The position numbers and the translations under genes were made by a program. From CALABS01 sp050260775 (GTDB lineage Bacteria > Pseudomonadota > Alphaproteobacteria > Rhodospirillales > Magnetospirillaceae), in NCBI GenBank assembly GCA_050260775.1, contig JBLNCP010000043.1:85377-149376 (forward strand): a stretch of 64,000 nt of DNA, written 5' to 3'. Numbering within the stretch: position 1 is the first letter of the stretch; each line of letters starts with the position of its first letter. Shown piece by piece: positions 24,879-32,473 of this stretch. The notes beneath the pieces were generated by a model, which did not search any database, was not told the DNA's origin, and saw only the letters and a program-made list of their open reading frames with translations.

Positions 24879-26069
24879 TCAGTCGCGCCGGATCGCCGCC
24901 TGGCGGCAGTAGCGCTTGATGTCCCGGGGCCCGCCCCCTTCGGCGACGGCGCGGGCGAGGCCGTCCGGGTCGGTGGCGACCAGGCCGGCGGACACCGACA
25001 CCCCGTAGGGGAACAGGCGCGGCGTCAGCGGCGCGCCGGGACCGACCAGGACCAGCCGCGCCGTGCGGGCCAGCGTCAGCAGGCGCGGCAGCGAGCGGTT
25101 GGCGAGCGCCGACGAGGTTACCACCACCGATTCGGCGGCGGGCAGCAGCCATTCGGCGGCCTCCTCGGGATACTGGCCCGGCTCGGGGGTGCGCTCGATG
25201 ATGGCGGCGCCGGGCAGGCGCTCGGCCAGGCCGGGGAAGGCGCCGATGACCACGGTGCGGCCGGGATCGGGGAGCGCGTCCAGGCCGTTGGTGTCCTCCG
25301 CCGCGAGGTCGAAGCGGTTGTAATGGGCGTTGCAGGCGGCGATGCCGACCGCCAGCTCGTACGGGTCCCACGAGCGGGTCAGGGCGGCCAGCTCGGCCAG
25401 CGAGCGTCCCGCCATGGCGCCTGCCTCCGGCAGCGACCGGCAGCCCTGGGTCCCCTTCTCCGGGGTCATGGCCAGGCCGACGCCATGGGGGCCTTCCACC
25501 AGCGTCCAGTTCAATCCGATCACCACCCGGCGCACCGGGCCGTCGGCCACTCCCAGGGCGAGATCGTCATAGAGATGGCGCGCGCCCCACCAGCGCCACA
25601 GCGCGGTCTCGGCCGGCATCAGCAGGTCGCCCCGCGCACCGGTGAAGGCTATCCAGTCCTCGACATAGGCGCCGGGGACGGCGGTCAGGAGCGGCACGCC
25701 CTCGGACATGGCGGCCAGCATCTCGGGGGCAAAGCCCTTGCCGGTCTTCTCGGTCTTGGAGAATTTGTTCACCAGCAGCAGGTCGACGCGGGCGGCGATG
25801 CCGCGGCGCAAGGCTTGCGACGCCTCGGCCATGGCCGACAGGTCGAGGGTGCAGGCCTGCGAGCCGCTGCCCAGCGACTGGCCGAGCGCGTGGTGCCGTC
25901 CGGTATCGAGTTCGACCACCTCCATGGCGGTGGAACCGACCAGCCCGCCGAGGCGGAAGCCACGCCCCTTCAATTCGGCGGCGAAGCCGGTCAGCAGGGT
26001 CTCGGGCTGCCGGTCGGGCGGATAGACGACGGCGCCAATGGCGGGAACGGCGGGCAGAAGAGTGGTCAT
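24879..26069 (-). CDS. DUF2478-DUF364 fusion protein, possible molybdenum/metal-related function
   Basis: The protein has 396 residues in two parts. Residues 1-165 match DUF2478: VYPPDRQPETLLTGFAAELKGRG, then LDTGRHHALGQSLGSGSQAC, TLDLSAMAEASQ and DLLLVNKFSKTEKTGKGFAPE, with an N-terminal loop in the usual Walker A position. Residues about 166-396 resemble the DUF4213/DUF364 putative heavy-metal chelation unit: VVIGLNWTLVEG near the start, GMA-type CNAHYNRF, VVIGAFPGLAERL, and VVTSSALANRSLPRLL. It is divergent from moaA. DUF2478 proteins often neighbour molybdate genes, so molybdenum handling is a reasonable but unproven guess. Confidence 0.75.
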   Translation of the reverse strand: MTTLLPAVPAIGAVVYPPDRQPETLLTGFAAELKGRGFRLGGLVGSTAMEVVELDTGRHHALGQSLGSGSQACTLDLSAMAEASQALRRGIAARVDLLLVNKFSKTEKTGKGFAPEMLAAMSEGVPLLTAVPGAYVEDWIAFTGARGDLLMPAETALWRWWGARHLYDDLALGVADGPVRRVVIGLNWTLVEGPHGVGLAMTPEKGTQGCRSLPEAGAMAGRSLAELAALTRSWDPYELAVGIAACNAHYNRFDLAAEDTNGLDALPDPGRTVVIGAFPGLAERLPGAAIIERTPEPGQYPEEAAEWLLPAAESVVVTSSALANRSLPRLLTLARTARLVLVGPGAPLTPRLFPYGVSVSAGLVATDPDGLARAVAEGGGPRDIKRYCRQAAIRRD

Positions 26070-26160
26070 GGCACCCCCGAGAGTAGCCCCAGCTTGACCA
26101 AACGCAAGACTCGTTTCCCCTCGGCCACCTATATATGATCGGCCATAGGAGGAGCCCTCG

Positions 26161-27144
26161 ATGATCGACCCGTTCGGCCGCCGGGTGAACTACCTGCGGG
26201 TCTCGGTCACCGACCGATGCGACCTGCGCTGCACCTATTGCATGGCCGAGGACATGAGCTTCCTCCCCAAGGCCGACGTGCTGTCGCTGGAAGAGCTGGA
26301 ACGGCTGTGCTCCGCCTTCGTGCGCAAGGGGGTGACCAAGATCCGCCTGACCGGCGGCGAGCCGCTGGTGCGCCGCAACGTCATGAGCCTGATCGACCGC
26401 CTGGGCGCCCTGGTCGGCAACGGCCTCGACGAGCTGACGCTCACCACCAACGGCACGCAGCTGTCCAAGTACGCCGAGGGCCTGGCCCGCGCCGGGGTGC
26501 GGCGCCTCAACATCTCGCTGGACACCATGGACCCCAAGCGCTTCGAGGCGGTGACCCGCTGGGGCCGGCTCGATCAGGTGCTGGACGGGCTGGCCGCGGC
26601 CAAGGCCGCCGGCCTTGCCGTCAAGATCAACATGGTGGCGCTCAAGGGCGTCAACGAGGACGAGCTCGATCCCATGGTGGAATGGTGCGGCGAGCAGGGC
26701 TTCGACCTCACCCTGATCGAGACCATGCCCATGGGCGAGGTCCATGCCGACCGCATTGAGCAGTATTTGCCGCTGTCCGAGGTGCGCCGCCGCCTGGAAG
26801 CGCGCTGGACGCTAAGCGAGACCGACTATCGCACCGGCGGGCCGTCCCGCTACGTCGCCGTGGCGGAGACCGGCCGCCGGATCGGCTTCATCACCCCCAT
26901 GACCCATAACTTCTGCGAATCCTGCAACCGGGTGCGGGTGACCTGCACCGGCACCCTGTTCATGTGCCTGGGCCAGGAGGACGCCGTCGACCTGCGCGCC
27001 CCCTTGCGGGCCAGCGAGGGCGACCAGCTGCTCGACGCCGCCATCGACGCCGCCATCGCCGCCAAGCCCAAGGGTCACGATTTCGTGGTGGAACGGGGGC
27101 TCAAGCCGGCGGTCGGCCGCCACATGAGCGTCACCGGCGGATGA
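26161..27144 (+). CDS. moaA: GTP 3',8-cyclase
   Basis: This 327-residue radical SAM enzyme starts molybdopterin synthesis by converting GTP to 3',8-cyclo-7,8-dihydro-GTP. The first 4Fe-4S site is TDRCDLRCTYCMAED near residue 19 (CxxxCxxC). RLTGGEPLVRR, TTNGTQL and RLNISLDTMDPKRF follow. The C-terminal cluster site is NFCESCNRVRVTCTG, and the protein ends in Gly-Gly (SVTGG), which is essential in MoaA. The start ATG has AGGAGGAG upstream. No moco riboswitch-like fold was recognised in the 91-bp leader. Confidence 0.97.
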   Translation: MIDPFGRRVNYLRVSVTDRCDLRCTYCMAEDMSFLPKADVLSLEELERLCSAFVRKGVTKIRLTGGEPLVRRNVMSLIDRLGALVGNGLDELTLTTNGTQLSKYAEGLARAGVRRLNISLDTMDPKRFEAVTRWGRLDQVLDGLAAAKAAGLAVKINMVALKGVNEDELDPMVEWCGEQGFDLTLIETMPMGEVHADRIEQYLPLSEVRRRLEARWTLSETDYRTGGPSRYVAVAETGRRIGFITPMTHNFCESCNRVRVTCTGTLFMCLGQEDAVDLRAPLRASEGDQLLDAAIDAAIAAKPKGHDFVVERGLKPAVGRHMSVTGG

Positions 27145-27208
27145 GAGGGCATAACCCTTCCGCCTGGGGTGGCGGGCTTTTCGCATCGCGGTATATACTT
27201 CCGCCGCC

Positions 27209-27976
27209 ATGAGTTTTCGCAAGATCGCCTTCGTCGCCGCCGAAACCGAGGCTGCCCGCGCCGCGCTGGGCCGGCTGGAGGGCCGCTACGAGCACGTGCC
27301 GCCCGAGGAGGCTGACATCATCGTCGCCCTGGGCGGCGACGGTTTCATGCTGGAGACCCTGCACCGCTTCATCGATTGCAAGGTGCCGATCTACGGCATG
27401 AACCGGGGCACGGTCGGCTTCCTGATGAACGTGTTCCGCGAGCACGGGCTGCCGGAGCGCCTCAACCGGGCCCAGCCGGTGGTGCTCCATCCGCTGCGCA
27501 TGACGGCGCGGCTGGCCGACGGCAGTATCGTCCAGGCGCTGGCCATCAACGAGGTGTCGCTGCTGCGCGAGACCCGCCAGGCCGCCAAGGTGCGCATCCG
27601 CATCGACGGCAAGGCCCGCCTCGACGAGATGATCTGCGACGGCGTGCTGGTGGCGACGCCGGCCGGCTCGACCGCCTACAACCTGTCGGCCCACGGACCG
27701 ATCCTGCCGATCGGCGCCGGCGTGCTGGCGCTGACCCCGATCAGCGCCTTCCGGCCGCGGCGCTGGCGCGGCGCCCTGCTGCCGCATACCGCCAAGCTGA
27801 CCTTCGAGATCCTCGAGGCGGAAAAGCGCCCGGTCTCGGCGGTGGCCGACTACACCGAGGTGCGCGACGTCCTGGAAGTGGACGTGTGCGAGGATCGCGA
27901 GACCGACCTCACCCTGATGTTCGATCCCGAGCACAACCTCGAGGAACGCATCATCACCGAACAGTTCCTTCCGTGA
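27209..27976 (+). CDS. nadK: NAD kinase
   Basis: This 255-residue NadK phosphorylates NAD to NADP. Key motifs are the ATP-binding LGGDGFMLETLHRF (GGDG) near residue 45, YGMNRGTVGFLMN (NxGxxGF-like), INEVSLLRE, and DGVLVATPAGSTAYNLSAHGPILP. The length is short, as in alphaproteobacterial NadKs. The stop TGA shares its final A with the ATG of the AbrB-family gene (TGATG), so nadK, the AbrB-family gene and the wbuC-like gene form a coupled operon. Confidence 0.96.
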   Translation: MSFRKIAFVAAETEAARAALGRLEGRYEHVPPEEADIIVALGGDGFMLETLHRFIDCKVPIYGMNRGTVGFLMNVFREHGLPERLNRAQPVVLHPLRMTARLADGSIVQALAINEVSLLRETRQAAKVRIRIDGKARLDEMICDGVLVATPAGSTAYNLSAHGPILPIGAGVLALTPISAFRPRRWRGALLPHTAKLTFEILEAEKRPVSAVADYTEVRDVLEVDVCEDRETDLTLMFDPEHNLEERIITEQFLP

Positions 27977-29025
27977 TGCGCCTCTGGCGGTCTTGGGCGC
28001 TGGCGCTTGGCGTCGGCGCCGCCGGTGGTGTGCTGTTCAATGCCCTGCACCTGCCGCTGCCGTGGATGCTGGGCTCGATGACCGCCTGCACGGTCGCGGC
28101 GCTGTCGGGCGTGCCGGTGGCGGTGCCGCGCCACCTGCGCTCGGTCATGATGGGCGTGCTGGGGCTGATGCTCGGCAGCGCCTTCACCCCCGACATCCCC
28201 GACCGCATCTCCGGCTGGGGGCCGTCGCTCGGCGCCCAGACCCTGGCGATGGTGGTGGCTACCGCCGGGGTGATGGCCTATCTGCGCAAGGTCGGCGGCT
28301 TCGGCCGGGTCACCGCCTATTTCTCGGCCGCGCCCGGCGGCATCAACGAGATGGTGGTCACCGGCGGCGCCATGGGCGGCGACGAACACGCCATCGCGCT
28401 GATCCACGCGCTGCGCATCCTGCTGATCGTCTTCGCGGTGCCGTTCGGCTTCCGCCTCGTCACCGGCGTCCAGAGCCAGCCCATGGCCCGCGCCATGGGC
28501 ACGCTGGCCGACCTGTCGCTGGTCGACGCCGGCATGCTCGTGGCCTGTGCGGCGGCGGGGGCGGGGGTGGCGCGGGTGCTCCGCTTCCCGGCCTGGATGC
28601 TGACCGGGCCGATGCTGGCCAGCGCCGCCGTCCACTTGGGCGGCGTCACCGTCGCCCATCCGCCCTCGGAGCTGGTGATCGCCGCCCAGGTGGTGGTGGG
28701 CTCCGGCCTGGGGGCCCGCTTCTCGACCCAGCGCTGGTCGGCGCTGGCCGGGATGGTGCGGGTGGCGCTGGGCTCGACCGCCATCATGCTGGCCGCCAGC
28801 GCCGGTGCCGCCGGGTTGACGGCGGCCCTGTCCGGCGAGCCGTTCGCCCTGCTGCTGCTGTCGTTCGTGCCGGGCGGCATCGCCGAGATGTGCCTGATCG
28901 CCCTGGCGCTCGGCCAGGACGTCGCGTTCGTGTCAACCCACCACGTGGTGCGGGTGGTGATGGTCATCATGGCCGCGCCCCTGATCTTCCGGCTGGCGCG
29001 GCGGCTGGAGGAGAAGAAGGCATGA
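27976..29025 (+). CDS. AbrB-family membrane protein (putative transporter)
   Basis: This 349-residue protein has about ten hydrophobic segments arranged as two similar halves, each with the AbrB-duplication pattern: LPWMLGSM in the first half and AWMLTGPMLASA in the second, and AAPGGINEMV paralleled by FVPGGIAEMCLIALALG. Members were once called ammonia-monooxygenase-related regulators but are now regarded as membrane transporters of uncertain substrate. The start overlaps the nadK stop and the end overlaps the next cupin gene (ATGA). Confidence 0.88.
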   Translation: MRLWRSWALALGVGAAGGVLFNALHLPLPWMLGSMTACTVAALSGVPVAVPRHLRSVMMGVLGLMLGSAFTPDIPDRISGWGPSLGAQTLAMVVATAGVMAYLRKVGGFGRVTAYFSAAPGGINEMVVTGGAMGGDEHAIALIHALRILLIVFAVPFGFRLVTGVQSQPMARAMGTLADLSLVDAGMLVACAAAGAGVARVLRFPAWMLTGPMLASAAVHLGGVTVAHPPSELVIAAQVVVGSGLGARFSTQRWSALAGMVRVALGSTAIMLAASAGAAGLTAALSGEPFALLLLSFVPGGIAEMCLIALALGQDVAFVSTHHVVRVVMVIMAAPLIFRLARRLEEKKA

Positions 29026-29501
29026 AGGTCGTCACGATCGCCGACATGGCCGACCTGTCCGCCCGGGCGGCGGGGCAGCCGCGCAAGCGCCTCAACCTCA
29101 ACCTCCACCCCGTGCCCGACGACCCGGTGCAGCGCATGCTGAACGCGCTGGAGCCGGGGACCTACGTGCGCCCCCACCGCCACGAGGGACGCTGGGAACT
29201 GTTCGTCCTGCTGTCGGGCTCGTGCGTGGTCCTTACGTTCGCCGACCACGGGCGTGTCGCCGATCGGGTGGTGCTGTCGCCCGCCACCGCGTTGGTCGCC
29301 GAGATCCCCGAGGGCACGTGGCACACCGTTCTGCCGCTGGAGCCGGGGACGATGATCTTCGAGAGCAAGACCGGTCCCTACCGCCCCGCCGAGGTCAAGG
29401 ATTTCGCCCCCTGGGCGCCGGTGGAGGGCGAACCCGGCGCAGCGGCCTTCCGCCAGTGGCTGGAGCAGGCCCAGGTGGGGAACCGGCCGCCGGCGGCCTG
29501 A
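29022..29501 (+). CDS. wbuC: WbuC-family cupin-fold metalloprotein
   Basis: This 159-residue cupin carries RKRLNLNLHPVPDDPVQRM and YVRPHRHEGRWELFVLLSG, the WbuC metal-binding histidines, then FESKTGPYRP at the end of the barrel. WbuC genes are often found in O-antigen clusters, but the reaction is unknown. Here it is translationally coupled to the AbrB-family gene (4-bp overlap) and converges on the hydrolase gene 2 bp away. The surface-glycan genes start again about 800 bp downstream, which fits the usual genomic company of this family. Confidence 0.85.
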   Translation: MKVVTIADMADLSARAAGQPRKRLNLNLHPVPDDPVQRMLNALEPGTYVRPHRHEGRWELFVLLSGSCVVLTFADHGRVADRVVLSPATALVAEIPEGTWHTVLPLEPGTMIFESKTGPYRPAEVKDFAPWAPVEGEPGAAAFRQWLEQAQVGNRPPAA

Positions 29502-29503
29502 CC

Positions 29504-30277
29504 TCAGCCCGCCGCCCGGTCCAGCAGGTCCCCCAGCACCTGGCATTGCAGCGCCAGGTCCTGCTGGCGCGACAGCCGGTGGTCGCCGTCCTTGACCAGG
29601 TGCACGCGCACGTCCTCCGACGCCAGGCAATCGGCCAGGGTGAGCGCCGTCTGCCACGGCACGTCGGCATCCTTCTGGCCCTGCACCAGCCGCACCGGGC
29701 AATACAGATTGATGGCGTCGCGCAGCAGCAGGTGGTCGCGGCCTTCCTCGATGAAGCGCCGCGCCACGATCCACGGCTTGTCCGGTTCGACGCAGTTGGG
29801 CAGGGCGACGCGGCCGGTCTCGGCCATCTCGCGGCGCTGCTGGTCGGTGAATTCGCGCCAGAGCAGGTCTTCGGTGAAGTCGGGCGCGGCGGCGATGCCC
29901 ATGAAGCCGGCGACCCGGTCACGGCGTCGGAGCGCGGCCAGCAGGCCGATCCAGCCGCCGAAGCTCGAGCCCACCAGCACCTGCGGCCCCTCGGTCAGCT
30001 GGTCGAGGACGAAGGCGGCGTCTTCGGCCCACCGGCCGATGGTGCCGTCCTCGACCGTGCCCGAGGAGGCGCCGTGCCCGAAGGCGTCGAAGCGCAGGAA
30101 GGCCTGGCCGCGGTCGGCGCAGAACGCCTCCAGCGCCAGCGCCTTGGTGCCGTTCATGTCGGAATGGAAGCCGTGCAGGAACACCACTCCGGGGGTCCGC
30201 CCAGGGATGCGATGGTAGGCGATGGACGCGGCCTCGCCGCGTGGTAATATCCCGGCCCCTTTCGTCAGATCGCTCAC
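29504..30277 (-). CDS. Alpha/beta hydrolase (serine hydrolase, ABHD10/S33-like)
   Basis: The protein has 257 residues from GTG at 30277, with GGTGGA five bases upstream. The fold markers are VVFLHGFHSDMNG (oxyanion region), FLRFDAFGHGASSG, the nucleophile elbow VLVGSSFGGWIGLL, the acid in VQGQKDADVPW and the catalytic histidine in VKDGDHRLSR. All three members of the triad are present. The closest general type is the thioesterase-like ABHD10 group; the substrate is unknown. Its start codon lies only 15 bp from the start of the divergent glycosyltransferase gene. Confidence 0.87.
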   Translation of the reverse strand: MSDLTKGAGILPRGEAASIAYHRIPGRTPGVVFLHGFHSDMNGTKALALEAFCADRGQAFLRFDAFGHGASSGTVEDGTIGRWAEDAAFVLDQLTEGPQVLVGSSFGGWIGLLAALRRRDRVAGFMGIAAAPDFTEDLLWREFTDQQRREMAETGRVALPNCVEPDKPWIVARRFIEEGRDHLLLRDAINLYCPVRLVQGQKDADVPWQTALTLADCLASEDVRVHLVKDGDHRLSRQQDLALQCQVLGDLLDRAAG

Positions 30278-30292
30278 GGTTCCACCTTTCCC

Positions 30293-31504
30293 ATGCCCAT
30301 GGATCAAACCGCCTCCATCGATGCCCTGCCGGCCGGCGATCGTCAACCGGTCGTCCTGCAGGTGCTGCCCGCCCTGGTCACCGGCGGCGTCGAGCGAGGC
30401 ACCGTCGAGGTGGCCGCCGCCCTGGCCGAGGCGGGGTGGACGCCCCTGGTGGCGAGCGCCGGCGGTCCGATGGTGCGCGAGCTGCTGCGCGTCGGTGCCC
30501 GGCACTTCGAACTGCCGCTGGCCAGCAAGAACCCGTTGGTCATGCGCCAGAACGTCGCCCGGCTCGAGCAGGTGATCCGGGCCGAGGGCGTCGACATCGT
30601 CCACGCCCGCTCCCGTGCCCCCGCCTGGAGCGCCTATGCCGCCGCCAACCGGACCGGCAGCCATTACGTCACCACCTTCCACGGCACCTATAATCTGGGC
30701 TGGTTCGGGCTGAAGCACGTCTACAATTCGGTGATGACCCGCGGCGAGCGCGTCATCGCCATCTCGGAATTCATCGCCCAGCATGCCGAGCGGGTCTACG
30801 GCCTGCCCCGCGAGCGCATCCGCGTGGTGCCCCGCGGCGTCGACCTCAAGAAGTTCGATCCCGCCCGGGTGTCGCAGGAGCGCATCATCCAGCTGGCGCA
30901 GAAGTGGCGGCTGCCCGACGGCTTTCCCGTGATCACCCTGCCGGGCCGCCTGACCCGCTGGAAGGGCCAGACGGTGCTGATCGAGGCCCTGGCCCTGCTC
31001 GGCCGCCACGACGTGCGCTGCCTGCTGGTGGGCTCCGACCAGGGGCGCACCGCCTACAAGCAGGAGCTGCTGGACCTGATCAAGCGCCACGACCTGACCG
31101 ACGTGGTGCACATCGTCGACGAATGCTCGGACATGCCGGCGGCCTACATGCTGACCGACGTGGCGGTGTCGGCCTCGACCGATCCCGAGGCGTTCGGCCG
31201 GGTGGTGGTCGAGGCCCAGGCCATGGGGCGGCCGGTGATCGCCTCCGACCACGGCGCCCCCCGCGAGACGATCCTGCCGGGCGAGAACGGCTGGCTGGTG
31301 CGGCCCAACGATCCGCAGGCGCTGGCCGACGCGCTCGGCCGCTTCCTCGACCTGTCGCCCGAGCGGCGGGTGGCCATGGCCAAGCTGGCGCAGGATTACG
31401 TGCGCGCCAACTTCACCACCGAGCTGATGTGCGCCCGCACCGTCAACGTCTACCGCGAGGTGCTGGGCATTCCGGTCGAGCGGATCGCGGCGGGGGCCGG
31501 GTGA
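30293..31504 (+). CDS. Family 4 glycosyltransferase (LPS/capsule type)
   Basis: This 403-residue GT-B enzyme has an N-terminal VVLQVLPALVTGGVERGTVE, HARSRAPAWSAY, TTFHGTYNLGWFGLKHVYN and VVPRGVDLKKFDP, then the donor domain with LPGRLTRWKGQTVLIEAL and STDPEAFGRVVVEAQAMGRP. It most resembles transferases of LPS-core or capsule clusters. Neither in-frame ATG (30293, 30299) has a ribosome-binding site, because the bases upstream are the pyrimidine-rich complement of the hydrolase's own site. It overlaps the GT9 gene by 4 bp (GTGA). Confidence 0.88.
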   Translation: MPMDQTASIDALPAGDRQPVVLQVLPALVTGGVERGTVEVAAALAEAGWTPLVASAGGPMVRELLRVGARHFELPLASKNPLVMRQNVARLEQVIRAEGVDIVHARSRAPAWSAYAAANRTGSHYVTTFHGTYNLGWFGLKHVYNSVMTRGERVIAISEFIAQHAERVYGLPRERIRVVPRGVDLKKFDPARVSQERIIQLAQKWRLPDGFPVITLPGRLTRWKGQTVLIEALALLGRHDVRCLLVGSDQGRTAYKQELLDLIKRHDLTDVVHIVDECSDMPAAYMLTDVAVSASTDPEAFGRVVVEAQAMGRPVIASDHGAPRETILPGENGWLVRPNDPQALADALGRFLDLSPERRVAMAKLAQDYVRANFTTELMCARTVNVYREVLGIPVERIAAGAG

Positions 31505-32415
31505 GCGGGCGCGTCCTGGTCATCAAGCTGGGCGCCCTGGGCGACTTCGTTCAGGCCGCCGGACCGTTCGCCGCCATTCGTGCCGCCCATCCCGAGGCCG
31601 ACATCACCCTGCTGACCACGCGGCCCTTCGCCGAATTCGCGGCCGCCAGCCCGTGGTTCGACCATGTGTGGATCGACGACAAGCCCAAGCTGTGGCAGGT
31701 CGGCAAGGTGCTGCAGCTGCGCCGTCGCCTGAACGGCGGCGGCTTTTCGCGCGTCTACGATCTGCAGACCTCGGACCGCAGCTCGGGCTACCACCGGCTG
31801 ATGGGCCAGGTCGAGTGGTCGGGGATCGCGCCGGGATGCTCGCATCCCCATGCCAATCCAGACCGCGACCACATGCACACCGTCGACCGCCAGGCCGAGC
31901 AGCTGGCAATGGCCGGCATCGAGACGGTGGGGGCGCCCGACCTGTCGTGGGTGCGGGCCGACGTGGCACGCTTCGGCCTGCCGCACCCTTACGTTCTGCT
32001 GGCCCCCGGCGGCGCCCCCCATCGCCCGGCCAAGCGCTGGCCGGCCGAGCGCTTCGGCCTTCTGGCGGCGTGGCTCGCCCTGCGCGGCATCACCCCGGTG
32101 GTGCTGGGCACCGCCAAGGAGGAAGCCGAGATCGCCACCGTGACCGCCGCCTGCCCCCAGGCGGTCAGCCTGGCGGGCCGTACCTCCTTCCTCGATATTG
32201 TGGCGCTGGCGCGCGACGCCATGGCAGCGGTGGGCAACGACACCGGCCCCATGCACCTGATCGCCGCGGCCGGCTGCCCGTCGGTGGTGTTGTTCTCGCA
32301 CGAGTCCGACCCCAGCTTGTGTGCGCCGCGCGGCAAGGTGACCGTCCTGCGCGTGCCCGATCTCGCCGATCTCGCCACCCCCGAGGTCGAGGCGGCGTTG
32401 GTCGCCTTGACTTGA
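31501..32415 (+). CDS. Family 9 glycosyltransferase (heptosyltransferase-like)
   Basis: The protein has 304 residues from GTG at 31501. The N-terminus is RVLVIKLGALGDFVQAAGPF, where the acidic residue after G-A-L-G is the presumed catalytic aspartate. The C-terminal half has LLAPGGAPHRPAKRWPAERF and AVGNDTGPMHLIAAAGCPSV, the GT9 donor site. Together with the coupled GT4 gene it forms a two-gene unit that is probably for lipid A-core or capsule assembly. It is distinct from the GT9 at 9454-10410, and the two share only family motifs. Confidence 0.88.
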   Translation: MSGRVLVIKLGALGDFVQAAGPFAAIRAAHPEADITLLTTRPFAEFAAASPWFDHVWIDDKPKLWQVGKVLQLRRRLNGGGFSRVYDLQTSDRSSGYHRLMGQVEWSGIAPGCSHPHANPDRDHMHTVDRQAEQLAMAGIETVGAPDLSWVRADVARFGLPHPYVLLAPGGAPHRPAKRWPAERFGLLAAWLALRGITPVVLGTAKEEAEIATVTAACPQAVSLAGRTSFLDIVALARDAMAAVGNDTGPMHLIAAAGCPSVVLFSHESDPSLCAPRGKVTVLRVPDLADLATPEVEAALVALT

Positions 32416-32473
32416 GGCCCAAACCCCGTACAGTCCCCGGTTTCCGACCCCTGTCGCAGTCACGAGAGAACTC

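Noticed and set aside
26070..26160. Molybdenum-cofactor riboswitch upstream of moaA
   Set aside because: The 91-bp leader is too short and shows no multi-stem fold of that type.
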